The translations under genes and the position numbers were made by a program. Below the pieces are notes generated by a model, which made no database searches, was not told the origin of the DNA, and was given only the letters and a program-made list of their open reading frames with translations. From Lomentospora prolificans (lineage: Eukaryota; Ascomycota; Sordariomycetes; Microascales; Microascaceae), in the NCBI GenBank assembly GCA_029532625.1, contig JARFXM010000008.1, positions 2,604,001 to 2,668,000 on the forward strand: DNA of 64,000 nucleotides, read 5' to 3'. The first letter of the stretch is position 1; every line of letters starts with the position of its first letter. Below are positions 1 to 11,482 of the stretch, in pieces.

Positions 1-2353
1 ATTGGAATCTGTACCCTGGGATGTGCAAAAAAGGCGGAAAGATCTGGCTGTTGCATTTGCTATCGCCTCAACCTTTATATATAGGCAGTTTCTCGGGACC
101 TTTTTCGGCGACGCATTTTCACCCCAAATTATACGATCTCCTGCAACGGTGTGGATTGCAGTCCCCTGCATTGTGATCGGGATACAACTCTCCGCTCGTG
201 TCACCATTCGCTCGCTAACCGCGATAGCGATAACTGCCCTCCAAAAATCCAGAAAGCAAACCACTGGTCAAACAGGGACCCGAACTCAGACTCAAGCGGT
301 AGTTATAGTCGTAAACACTTAGCGCTGGAATAATTTGTTCATGTTGGCTTATGAATAGAAAGCACTATGGTAGGACGCCGCTAACACTCGCGAGGATGAC
401 ACAGAAAGACAGGCCAGGATAGGGAATCGAGCGCTGCAATGAGGTACGAGTTTTGAATGAACGCGTCTGGCGCTATTTATCAATCTCCCTCTCTTTCTCT
501 CTCTCTCTCTATATATATATCGCCATCGACACCGTCGAAAGGCGTCTTGCCGAAGAGTGGCATGAATTGTACAGGTTTTATTGAAGTCAAGTCGCGCGTT
601 CTCTTTCTCCCGTCTCCATCTCTGGGATTATGGAGTATTATACATGGCTCGTAATCGACCAGATCTGAGTATAAAATGTAATAACGATAGCAAGCCAAAG
701 AAATATCTATTGGACAATTGACTGCGGGCGGCCTAAACGGGCCTCTTAGATAGGCTATCCAAAATACAGCAAGCGCGTTTTGTTTCATCTCAGCAACTAG
801 TAACCATCGAAGCGCTGCCAGACAACCTCTCACAGGCGAAAAGGTTTGGCAAAGACCTTCAACGACGTCACGAAAATAGCAGCTACTACAGAACAAAGTA
901 CCCACGAGCTGCACGATTCCATCATACCGCCCTGCACCATACCGCCTGCACACAACAACCTTTTGGCTGGAGACTCGAGAATATTGGATCACAAGCTGGG
1001 ATGGGACAAACAGCATGTTCCGAACTTGTTGTGAATAGCCTCGACGGACGCTCTTAGATCTCACCTAGCAGATTTGGCCCCCAGCTATCTAACTGGTGTT
1101 CGCCTAGGAAGTCTGCCAGGTGCGGCAGCTGTTCGAGTCACTATGAAGAGTGTATTCCGGTTTTATCGCGGCCCTTTTAGAACCGGACGACGTCAAAATG
1201 GGGTCATTATGTGAGCTATTGATGTTGAGCTTGGGCGTTAATATTGAGTCTGCCACGGATACTCCTGGCTGGAGGGCAGGATGCTGTTCAATTTGCCATC
1301 TTGCCATCCCTATTCAAGCTGAAAGGGAGGAGGCGTAGATATTCAGACAAAGACAATACTGGCTGCTCAAACCGTCACTTCATGAATAGCGGCATTAGCG
1401 GAGCCGTGCGTTTCAGGGGCTGATTACGAGTTTAAGCCTTAGTACTGGCTGGCTGATATTTCATTGTGTTGTTTCCATATGCTCTGATGTTCGCGTGAGC
1501 CTTCCGCGTTAGGACGATGTATTGATACCAGCTTGTCGCCTGCTTCAAGGTATTTGAAGGCTCGAGCGCTTCTTTTGATAACAGAGAAGTCCTGCTATCC
1601 TAGAGAAACTGTAAGCAACTTCGATGAAGCAATGATGGAGGCACATACAATGAGTCTGAAATGGTTTGTATTATGACTAGTACCGCGTCTTGAAGCCTCC
1701 CTCCTGGTTGGCCAGGCCATGCCCGACGTGCAGGAACCTGAATTTTATAGCCTTTCTTGAACAGTCCAGTTTGGCTGTGTGGCACGCTAACGAAAGTGGC
1801 GCAGCTGAAGAAGTGGTTGATAGGCTTTGGCCTCACGACTAACGGGCCCTCGTCAGCAAAACGGGTCGGACCGCCAGCCACACGACGACATTCCCGCCTA
1901 TTCCAAGCAGTCGGGGGCTAAGGAAGAAGAGCCTAGGATGGGCGCTTTGGTTTGGTTTTATTTTCTTGGTCATGATAGGTGTCATGTTCGAGCTGTGGAC
2001 TCTGAGTTGGTTTGAAGGCGGGGCCCTACTGACAAGACGCAATTGGAAGCCATTGATTATCAGACATCCCCAAAAGAAACCATTATAGACAAATCACGTA
2101 ACTGGTTGCAAGGCAGCATATCCTGAAGACATAATGGATGATACGCGCCGTCTTGACGGATATGGTGAGAAGAGAAGAAAAGGCGGACGAGATTCCTGTA
2201 TATAAGAACCGTCTCGTCCCATGGACAGCACAAATCTTCCATCTCTCCCACACCACACGCTCCCAACTCAAACTATAATACATTTTCATCACTCACAAGC
2301 CTTCTTACCATATAAATCTTACTCCTCTCAAGAAATATTAACACATAATCAAA
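1..2353. other. gene-poor left edge; promoter of the 2354 gene
   Basis: I see no convincing gene here. An open frame runs in from the left edge to position 322 on the + strand but resembles no family I know. A (CT)n/(TA)n microsatellite lies at about 484-522. Near the right end, a TATA-like TATATAAG at 2199-2206 sits about 150 bp before the ATG of the next gene, and a CT-rich stretch follows it, as expected for a fungal core promoter. Confidence 0.5.
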
Positions 2354-3004
2354 ATGCCTTGCCCCGTGGACGCCGGTAACGAGCTTCTCATTCCCCTCTT
2401 CGATGGAGCCGACATGAAACCAGTCACCGTGAAGTGGCAGCAAAACTTCAGCCAGCGTACCGGTGACTACTACCAGGTGACTGCTGACAACATTACCACG
2501 GGCGATACCGTTGTACTTTTCATTGCTGTCGAGTTCTACAAGCCCAGCATGGTCAATATTGCCAACCACATCAGCAAGGTCGCCCAGACTCTTCCTGGAG
2601 GCAAGCCACATCACCTAACCCAACTTTACCACTTGGAAAATCTGGGCTAACAAAGTGTTTCGCAAATAGAGGGTTACAAGATGGTGGCCAACGACCGCCT
2701 TCAGTACGGCCAGAAGGACTCCAGAGGTGAGGGTCGCTTCATCGTCTTCCACGACAAGGAGCGCAAGCCCTACCAGGTAAGCGGCGCAAGAATGGTCATT
2801 TGGTGCCGGGACTCACAGAGCTAATTTCATGGCTACCAACTTTAGCACCGCTTCGTCGAGACTGCCATGCTCTCCAGCTTGGCTAACCAGGGCATCGAGA
2901 AGGCTGAGCAGTTGGGTGTCCTCTTTGGCCTTCCATCCGGCATTGCCAACTCTATCTCTGACATTGGCAAGGCTTATATTGGTGACTACCTCCACACCTT
3001 CTAA
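2354..3004 (+). CDS. hypothetical protein, 170 aa, with a GC-AG intron
   Basis: Three exons: 2354-2600, 2670-2776 and 2846-3004. The ATG sits in a good fungal context (CAAAATG). The first intron starts with GCAAGC instead of GT and ends with AAATAG. It is the only splice that restores the frame, joining a Gly-Glu-Gly-Tyr-Lys stretch (exon 1 ends in phase 1). The second intron is an ordinary GTAAGC...TTTAG. The product has no signal peptide or membrane segment. Its C-terminal third is rich in small and hydrophobic residues (EQLGVLFGLPSGIANSISDI) and could form amphipathic helices. I do not recognise the family and assign no function. The gene stands alone, with a TATA-like box about 150 bp upstream. 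Confidence 0.8.
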
Positions 3005-3513
3005 GTTGCTTTAAGGCCTCGGGATTACACATATGTGAACATCAGATATTGCCGAGCGAATGTGCAATACATGAATAGGGCTATTTAGCCAAGGTGACGG
3101 AGATTCGGGTGTGATCGGGAGAAACGGAGTGACGTTTTGCTTGGCCTGCTTATTCAATTGCTGCTATTATAGAGAAAGTCGAGATATTACTTACGAAGGC
3201 CGAATGGTTGAAGTCGAATAGCGCCGCTATATCGATTAGTAATACTCCGCAAATGGAGTACTAGAAAACTGGCCTTGATAATTGTCTTTACCCTGTTTGT
3301 ATCAGGATTAGCGATAACCCGTATTTTGAGTTTGGTTATTAAGATGGGTTGAATGTCATCATTGTTCTCCACACCGCGATAAGATTGATTCCATTCCCTT
3401 GAGAGCAAAGAAGAATAAAACAACCCAATTTACTCCTTAAAGGGGCTCAATTCGACGTCCTATTTGCTCGCTTTCTATTTCTCATCCGCTGCTACCTATT
3501 AACATTGACGAAA
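3005..3513. other. intergenic
   Basis: Presumed 3' end of the 2354 gene and promoter of the 3514 gene. CT-rich sequence lies just before the latter's ATG. I see nothing else. Confidence 0.5.
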
Positions 3514-3804
3514 ATGGCCTACCAACCAGAGCGCCAAGCCGCGGCTGGTTTCCCTGCTGCCGATGCCGCGCCTTTAAGAATGGCACAACCACCTCCCTTC
3601 CAGCTGATGGGTAAGCCGTCAGAGTTGCGCCCGACACTGAACAGCTTCTGATCCTATCTAGACCCTAACAATCCCCCTCCTGACCAGATGGAAAAGGGCC
3701 CAAATCACGACGGTGATGATCCTTGTCCTGGTCGGTTCTGCTTCATAATTCCTTGCCCAATTCGGTGCAACTTTTGCTACATACCCTTGCCCTTTCCGTT
3801 TTAG
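3514..3804 (+). CDS. small cysteine-cluster protein, 79 aa
   Basis: Two exons, 3514-3610 and 3662-3804, separated by a GTAAGC...TCTAG intron. They join in phase 1 to give one continuous 79-residue frame. The N-terminal half is rich in Ala, Pro and Gln. The C-terminal part holds five cysteines (residues 54, 59, 64, 68, 71) in a hydrophobic, proline-rich tail with the core CFIIPCPIRCNFCYIP. There is no signal peptide. Short fungal proteins with a C-terminal PCPxxCxxC-like tail exist, but I cannot name the family. The tail could be palmitoylated or membrane-apposed, which is inference. The frame-restoring intron and patterned cysteines argue that this is a real gene despite its size. Confidence 0.6.
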
Positions 3805-5672
3805 TGGATAGAAGGGGTGAGTGGGAGACAGCCAGATCATCTTCCATATCAACGCAGTTGATATGACAATGGCGTCTGATTCGGTTCAAAAGAGAGCACC
3901 TGGGTTAAACGCTTGGCGCAAAGAATAACACCCTACTTGCAAACGATGCATTTATGGAACTGAGTAATCGACGGAAAAGGTGTACTAGAAATGATGATCA
4001 TGGCCAAGTATCTCCTGGTAGATTCTATATTAGAGCCTACGGCTCTCTTGAGACAAAATAGTGATCAATAATGCTTTGATGTTGTTAGTGGACGGCCTTT
4101 GCCATGATTTTGCGGCTATGTACGTTCCTGCTCTATTCAGGAGCGTTGGAAGTATTCGTACTTGACGCTCGGCCGCACACAGCCATTTGTCACGGACCAA
4201 CCGTGACTTGATCAGAGGGAAGGCGGTTGGGTGGTATTAAGCACTGGCGAAATTAGAATATGAAGGACGAGTCTGAAAACTCGGACGGACAGCGATCGAC
4301 ATTACACAACCACATCGAGTAACTGTATATTCAAGAACCATTGTCCCTACCCTCTATATCTAGTTATTTTCTTATTCTCAACTAGTTATCAACATTAAAT
4401 TCACCATTGAACACACCTTATATGCCTATCATATACTGTTCGACTGCCTTGCTGGCTTATTACAGGCCGTGACTGGTTTTTATTCGAGATTAGCCCTCGT
4501 AATACGGAGGAATGTAAGTGGACTTGGCATATATAATCTAAGTGAGCCGCCTTCAAGTGTGACAAATCCAACATGCTCGCAGGAAGGTTAAATGGATGTG
4601 GGTTGATGCACAACCCGTCACTGGAAGTCAAGTATTACAAGCCGGGGCGCATGTATTAGGTTATCCCGTTGATATTTTATACCACCAAGCATATGCTTCG
4701 GCGAACGTCTAAGTTCTGGCCGCAACTGATAGGATAACCAGGCTCCAATTCAAGCGTTAGTTGGGGAAGGACTGCAGACAGGATGCTCTGACGTGACATC
4801 TTAAGAGAGCTATTCCATAGATGCGTCTAATCCCAGTAGGTAAACGCTCATATTTAAACGACCAATTCAGGGTGAGAGGAGGGGCGATTGATTTCTGAGG
4901 CGGCTCCATTTTATTTTGCCTACGTTACTACGTTATGTATGCGAGGGGACTTCAGGCCGTCCTCCGTATACCTCCTCTTGATAACAATCCTCGTCGTTCT
5001 AAGCGACTCTCAAATACGAATTTCGTTGGATCTTCTCTTAGTTTCCACTCACTATATGCATAATAATTCTCACCATAGGCTACTTGCAATCGGTATGATA
5101 AGCACCATCTTCCTCATCGGTCACTTTCATAATCGCGGACATCCAGCTTCAGACACTCTCTAACCTTACTATATAGAAAGCACGCAGTTAGCTCGTGTGT
5201 ATACCTGGTCGGGACGAAGTAGGAGTGCAGTTCAGGGCCGGATGGAGCCAACTAGGGTTCAGTTGCTTGTGAAGCCAGGCGGCCAAGCTTCTGGGCCTGC
5301 GGCGTTGATGCGAGATCACATGACACGTTCGCGTCCTCCAAGGCACTGAGTAATAATAATGGAGCAAATTGAATATGTGACACACACATACACACACACA
5401 CTAAAACTTTGCCAGGAGCGCGCAAGAGAGTAATAGTTCTGCCCCACTATGGTGTCGTGGGAGTCGCATCCCCTCATTTCGTGCCACTCAAGCGTCCAGT
5501 CCTTTCGCGGCCGTTCCATTCCAGTCGTTGACGCATCTGGGGGAGCATTTCCCAACGTAGCATCCATGAATGGCTAGCACGCCTATAAACTAATAATCGC
5601 AGCTAACTCCTTCCCTTCATACAAGGGGCACCGGTCGTTGCCCGTCTAGCCTAGGCACTTCCTCCCTTTGGG
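3805..5672. other. intergenic, about 1.9 kb
   Basis: No gene that I can support. Short open frames here lack family resemblance and plausible composition. A (CA)n-type microsatellite lies at about 5379-5401. The stretch just before 5673 is presumably the promoter of the GH18 gene. Confidence 0.5.
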
Positions 5673-6689
5673 ATGGCGCCCATCCCTCCACTCGAGTCTC
5701 CTCGGGTGATAACGTACTATCAGACCCATCATGACTCCAGGGGCGAACATATCTCCATCCTACCCGTGGTGAAAGATGGCCATAATACCGTCACACATGT
5801 GATGCTTGCCGCTATCCACATCAACGAAGACCCGCATGCCATCACTCTGAATGACCACCCTCCAGATCACCCTCGCTTTCAGACTCTCTGGGCAGAGCTC
5901 AGGCTTTTACAGGCCCACGGAGTCAAGGTCATGGGAATGTTAGGCGGTGCGGCGCCAGGGACGTATGTTCGACTAGGTTCAGACGACGTCACATTTGAGA
6001 ATTATTACGTTCCCTTGCGAGACCTTGTTCGCCAGCGCGGACTTGATGGTATCGATCTGGACGTGGAAGAAAAGATGGAGCTCGGTGCCATCATCCGCCT
6101 CATAGACCGTCTTCGTCAGGACTTTGGCCCAGATTTTATCATCTCAATGGCCCCGGTCGCAGCCGCTCTCCTGGACCCGAACGCCAACCTTAGTGGTTTT
6201 GACTACGAAGCCCTCGAGGTCATGCGAGGACACGAGATTGCTTTTTACAACACCCAGTTTTACTGCGGGTGGGGAAGCCTCGAAAATCCCGTCATGTATG
6301 AATGCATTCTCGCCAAGGGGTGGCCAATCGAGAAGGTGGTTGTCGGTCTGGTGACGAACCCTGAGAACGGCAGCGGATTCGTTGACTGGGAACGCCTGTC
6401 ACCAGTGCTTCTAGCTTTGGCGACTCAGTATCCTCGTTTCGGCGGCGTAATGGGCTGGGAGTACTTCAACAGTCTGCCAGGAGGTCAAGAGCGCCCGTGG
6501 GAGTGGGCAAAGACAATGATGTCGATAATTGGACGCACGAACGCCCTCAAGAATCCGGCGAGCGGTGCAGCTCGAGCGACTCGGCCTCCGTCTCACCAGC
6601 CTGGAGAGGTCGACATTGACGACGGTGCGCCGGCGCCGGTTCCGGAGTCGTTTGATTACCTCACAGATGATGGCGATACTAAGGCTTGA
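5673..6689 (+). CDS. GH18-family glycoside hydrolase, 338 aa, no signal peptide
   Basis: A single exon. The enzyme has the GH18 TIM-barrel signature DxxDxDxE as DGIDLDVE at residues 125-132, with E132 as the expected catalytic acid. The usual preceding strands are present: VMGMLGG around residues 86-92, and an ISMAP strand after the motif. A late strand, GGVMGWEYFN, carries the conserved barrel tryptophan. Family chemistry is retaining hydrolysis of beta-1,4-GlcNAc linkages with a neighbouring-group mechanism. The protein begins MAPIPPLESPRVITYYQ, which is not a secretion signal, so it probably acts inside the cell. It could be a chitinase, an endo-beta-N-acetylglucosaminidase or a non-catalytic relative; the intact motif favours an active enzyme. 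The last 50 residues are a Pro/Ala/Asp-rich low-complexity tail. Confidence 0.88.
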   Translation: MAPIPPLESPRVITYYQTHHDSRGEHISILPVVKDGHNTVTHVMLAAIHINEDPHAITLNDHPPDHPRFQTLWAELRLLQAHGVKVMGMLGGAAPGTYVRLGSDDVTFENYYVPLRDLVRQRGLDGIDLDVEEKMELGAIIRLIDRLRQDFGPDFIISMAPVAAALLDPNANLSGFDYEALEVMRGHEIAFYNTQFYCGWGSLENPVMYECILAKGWPIEKVVVGLVTNPENGSGFVDWERLSPVLLALATQYPRFGGVMGWEYFNSLPGGQERPWEWAKTMMSIIGRTNALKNPASGAARATRPPSHQPGEVDIDDGAPAPVPESFDYLTDDGDTKA

Positions 6690-7991
6690 GGTAATCGACA
6701 TCGCGCCGGTGTTGATCTACTTCGAGTCTGCACATCGAGGGGAGCGTGGCTCGGTAATTCGATGCAGGAGGAGCACGTACCCATCAACCGGTTGAAACCA
6801 TGGTGGTCTCTCAATATCTTGGGTTTTATGACCATTGGCACTAGTTCTTGCATTTCTCTAGCGTCGTGTTGAATTGATGTCTGTTTTGGGTGTTTCTCCA
6901 TGTTTTATGCCAGAAACAACAATTCCTCCCATGTTCCGTCTTCCGATAGCGAGCAATCAATACCAGCATATAGCATGTTTTACCAAGCGTTTCTTGGCCA
7001 AATGCGAAGATGCATAGGAACCCGAGTACCCCTCGTCCCTGTTGGACAAAACCCTCTCGGAAGGATTCCTCGTGCAGTCCCATCCTTGTTGATTCAAACT
7101 TTATTTAACCCTAGACTTGGGAGACCCTGAGGAGAATTTCATGACAGATGCATGCGAGAGAAGCACCGACCAGTCCTGTGTCACCCAGGTGCCACCCATC
7201 AACGCAGTAATAACACCAACGTGATCGGCGTACGATCAGCGTCACCTACCACCCGGTACTCTTCGGGACTTACTACGGGAGTTTTATAGTCCCATGTAGA
7301 TTGCAGCGGAGGCTATGGAAAATTAAGAAGACTTGCGGAAAAAGGTTAATTTGTCTTGGCGACATCAGCCGAACCAATTTCTCCCCGCCAGAGACGCCCT
7401 TTTTTCATCTTCCCTTCGTAAATCGATACGCATTGGCTGAGACGCATGCCTGCATTAATCTGGACCAAGCCCGATCGTCTCATTTGCCTCCCACGTAGGG
7501 CTCGCTAATACCCGCATCAGCAATTCTCCCAAGGCGGATATTATGGATGCTTCCTGTTTGGGGCTCAAGATCCTCCTTGTTTGATTTCACGTCGATGGCT
7601 CCGCTCATCCAAAGTGGTAACCAACCCTTTCGAGCGAGGAAAAAACTTATTTGCTGTCCATTAAGCCGCTGTAGCCGTATTTTCTGAAAGAGATCCCCCA
7701 CAAAAGAAGGCTTTCCCGGATCCAGTCCCAAGTGTTTGTGCCTCTTGGTTCTCTCGTCATATTTTTTTCGTTGCGTGTAGTTTTACGATGGTGTTTTCGA
7801 CACCTCATAATCCTTTACACACACGTGCGGCTGATCTGTCTCATTGAGTTTGGTGTTTCCTTGTCGATGGCGGCTCTTGCTATTTTTTGATCTCAATACA
7901 CTTAGATTGCCGGCGCAGCTGGCTGGAGTGCCCTTTTTTCTTTATTTCCTGGACGTAACAGCTGGAGTCTGCCGTTCGCAACCTCGACGCA
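6690..7991. other. intergenic, about 1.3 kb
   Basis: No gene supported. Contains the 3' region of the GH18 gene and the upstream region of the 7992 gene. Pyrimidine-rich sequence lies shortly before the latter's ATG. Confidence 0.5.
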
Positions 7992-9294
7992 ATGGAATTT
8001 CGACCGACTGAGGAAGGGGTTCCCCGTCCCTTACCACCGATGCTGTCCCCCGAAGACCTCGCACAGCTACCGCACGATGATTTAGGGCCGACGGTGCTAG
8101 CGACAACATGGATACTTGTGACGCTGTCGCTGGGTTTCATCTTATTGAGAGTATACTGCAAATTTGCAAGACATAGGGCGCTCTGGTGGGACGACTACAT
8201 ATTAATAGCATCGTGGGTAAGGAGACCATCCCGCCCGTCAGCGTCGCAAGAATCGCTCCGGACTAACCTCCAATAGCTGGCGTTAACAGGGTCTACGGGC
8301 ATTATTGTGTCCCAAGTCCAGCTCGGCTACGGAAAACACATCTGGGACATCCCGCCAGAGAACTTCTTCTTCAAGATGCCGTTGCCGATGAACATCTCGG
8401 GCACACTGGCCATCTTCGCGGCGGCTTGGAGCAAGACGTCGTTTGCGGTGACGTTGTTGAGGGTTAGCCAGGGGTGGATGTGGGCACTCGTGTGGTGCAT
8501 TATCGTTTCGATGAACATTGCGCTGGGGTTGAGTGCGTTGTTTATCTGGATTCAGTGTACGCCCATTGAGAAGTCGTGGAATTTCTTAATCCCGGGGACC
8601 TGTTACCCAATGGGCAAGATTATTGATTATCTGATGATCTCGACTGGTAAGTGGACAGTTTTGCAAGCCTAATAGTCGCCGGACAGGCACTAACAGGAGT
8701 GGCAGGCTACTCTGGCGCAATGGATATTGTACTGGCGCTTCTGCCGTGGAAGCTCGTCTGGCCACTGAACATGAGAAAGAAGGAAAAGATTGGCGTGATT
8801 GTCGCCATGAGCATGGGCGTCTTTGCGGGAATCACGGCCATGATCAAGGTGGCCATGACTCCGAGGATGAAGGAGGGCGACGTCTGTAAGGGATTTCCGT
8901 TATGCCCTCCTAACGAACCAAACTAACACCTGCACCCTTAGTCTACGGCGTTGTGCTCATCATTTGGAGCACAGCCGAGTCGGCCATAACTATGATGGCG
9001 GCAAGCGTCCCAGTCCTGCGGTCTCTCCTTCACAAAAAGGCCAAAGTGTCCAGCCAGGAATCGCCCATATTAAAGACCAAGTTTACCGCGGAGAGCTTTA
9101 CAATGCAGAGCCAGAGCACCGTCGTCATAGAGTCGCGGCGGGTCAGCGCCGATACCAGGCTTCCGTTCTGGAAGAGCAGTGACGATAGGGTGTCGAGGGA
9201 TGTGGCGAATGAGCCTGCCATGGGCCAGATCCTGCAGGTGAACGAGGTTGCGGTGGAGTATCATGATATGATTAAGAAGGAGACGTCTGTATAA
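7992..9294 (+). CDS. fungal rhodopsin-domain (PTH11-like) integral membrane protein, 375 aa
   Basis: Four exons, 7992-8216, 8277-8646, 8706-8885 and 8942-9294, all with GTAAG donors and phase-consistent junctions. The protein shows about seven hydrophobic segments. The first is TVLATTWILVTLSLGFILLR, followed by the hallmark WDD motif of this fungal family (RALWWDDYILIAS). Later helices include the segment with WIQCTPIEKSWN and another with GAMDIVLALLPWKLVW, both typical of the fungal rhodopsin-domain/PTH11-related group. No CFEM domain precedes the helices. The soluble tail of about 100 residues is rich in Ser and charged residues. Members are thought to be plasma-membrane sensors; PTH11 of Magnaporthe senses surfaces, but the ligand here is unknown. 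The gene has no obvious operational neighbour. Confidence 0.87.
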
Positions 9295-11482
9295 CGGGCA
9301 GTACATGACCGAGGTTATATGTGCGCTCTCTCGACTAGAGCGGTTTTGTACGACTGATATGGTTTGTTTTGGCGCACTTTTCTTTTACTATCTTGCATAT
9401 GCGCGGTGTTCGGTACGACTTGCTTCCTGGGACGACATGGTTTATTGAAGAAGCGGAGTTTGATTGGGATCTCTTTCCTTCTAGACGTCCTTATGAGCGA
9501 TTATATCGGAGAATTACATAAGCCATAGCTCCATTTCTGAACCTTTTTGTTCATGGTAAAACTGCCTGTGATGATATGTGAAACCTAAGACGCGGCCGCG
9601 CAGGTATGGTAATACTAGTTGAGGGACAGTATGCCTACGGATTTTACACGACTAGTAATCTACGATGAAATTCCACCTTTAAAGGGTGAAAATAGGAATT
9701 GCGGCTATCGAGAGCTCTAAGATGAGTAGACGACGGGCACGTATTTAGGGACAATTCCTCTAGGGTTGAGTGCTGGTTGAGGTTCACGTATACACGCAAA
9801 TGCTTCCCTATCCTTACTTACCATTGAAACTCTCTATCAGTCTGGTTCTATCACTATGGTTGGCCACTGCGTGTTTGACAGAAAACTAGTCATGGATTTG
9901 AGACTTTTGTTTCCCAACACCTCCATCACTTCGGGTTCAGTGCTGGCTGTGAGGAGTCGTTGTGCGGAGCCACTGTAGCACACACCTTTCCGGACGGTGA
10001 GTTCGCGCTCACTAAACCGATGACTGTTTGAAGATTGCACTGAGAGTGTGGGTCTGGAAATGAAGTATCTAGACTCCTCACCAGTTGTCTTTCTTAACAA
10101 GGCGACGTGGATTGAAGTACTGTCAATGGCCTGGCGATAGCTTCTTGGCTTGGTCAGGTCGAAGACAAAGGTGTGGTCACATGACCCCGGAGACCCGACA
10201 TCGGATACTCTCCATGGTCAGGCATCCCTTTCCCACTAATCCTACCTGTATCTCTTTGGATGAGCAATATTCCATCGGTATCAATCCAAACGCTGCTTGG
10301 TGGTAGTATTGAGATGGGATTCTCGTAACGATCGCATCTATCCCAGAGACCTGTTTTGGCCTTAACTGATCAGGGTTGATCTCACGATACCGGGAAGATC
10401 TCGCTTTGGGGCATTCGCCAGCCGCTGGGCCCTAATGGTCCTGCCTGTAGGGCCGACAGTCGGAATTGTGCTGTATTCTTATAAAAGTGGAAGAAGCTAA
10501 GAAGGCTGGCCAACGGGAAGGATCAATAGATGGTGCCACAGAGCCTGAAACCCGAATCCTTCGAGATGTCTCGGCTCATAGTGACGGGGCCCTGCAATTT
10601 CGCTAGTCAGGGCACAGACTCCCACATCGTCAAGCGCTCCACCCGCCGTGGCTGGCCTGGCTGGTCCCACCCTCCCAGTGATGGCGCAGCCCTACAGCCA
10701 GGCCAGGCTGCTGCCGCCAGCAAGGGGACGGCTCTCTCCTCTGATGCGCCATCCCATGCTAGTTGGCCCCGAATTCTTGGCTAACCACAAATTCCACGGT
10801 CGCACTAATTTCAGGGGAAGACGCTAATACTTGTATCCGTCAAACATACTCTGCCTTAAAATCTTCCTGTACACCCCCTACGCCCTGGTTTAGAAGATGC
10901 CAGGTGTGGAGATACTTCGAAGGCGGGAATGCTCATTTTATTCATCCAGATCGGCAGCAAAATACCGCAGGCACAGCCTCCAACTTCATCGAGACTGGAT
11001 AACGATCTTCATTGAAGTTGTTGGGTTGATGGGAGGGTAACACCCGGCTCGGGTGCAAAAATGCGCAGAAAGCCGGATTGTGACGGGCATGGAGGCCGAT
11101 GGTTTGCTCGATGTCGGTGCTGGCTGGCATCCTGCCAGGCGCGGCAAGCTGCGCCCCCTTCCCCATCGCTGGCGACGCTGGTGGGGAACCGGCATCTATC
11201 TTGGTACTTTTTGCTTCTTGACTTGGAAGGATTGTGGTAGCGAGCTTATGCTGCATGGATGCCAGCAGCCAGGCGTCTTGGTTGGCCAGCGCACCCTTGT
11301 CTGCCTCTTGCCTGTCTGTCCATTGTCCATTGTCCTGGCCTGGCCCAAGCTCCTCCAGCGCCAACGGAATGAACAAAACCTGACAGAGTTGACACCCACA
11401 ACCCGGACAACCGTCACAAGCTTTTCACCGCAACCTCGCAAGGCGAGAGAGTCGACAATCTACTGCGCATGATTGAACGTTG
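9295..11482. other. intergenic, about 2.2 kb
   Basis: No gene supported. From about 10600 to 11450 the sequence is GC-richer with recurring CCAGGC/GCCAGG tracts, and both strands stay open for 100-140 codons. The predicted peptides there look like compositional noise. The right end is the promoter and 5' leader of the 11483 gene. Confidence 0.5.

Noticed and set aside
2..322. Open frame at the left edge, + strand
   Set aside because: No family resemblance, and the frame's openness at the window edge is uninformative; a gene ending here cannot be excluded.
484..522. CT/TA microsatellite, and CA repeat at about 5379-5401
   Set aside because: Ordinary simple repeats; noted but of no special interest.
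480..1064. 194-codon minus-strand frame
   Set aside because: Part of it translates a CT microsatellite (REREREREG), and the rest shows no domain pattern.
10942..11472. Overlapping 140-codon frames on both strands
   Set aside because: Both are compositional by-products of a GC-rich stretch and have no family pattern.
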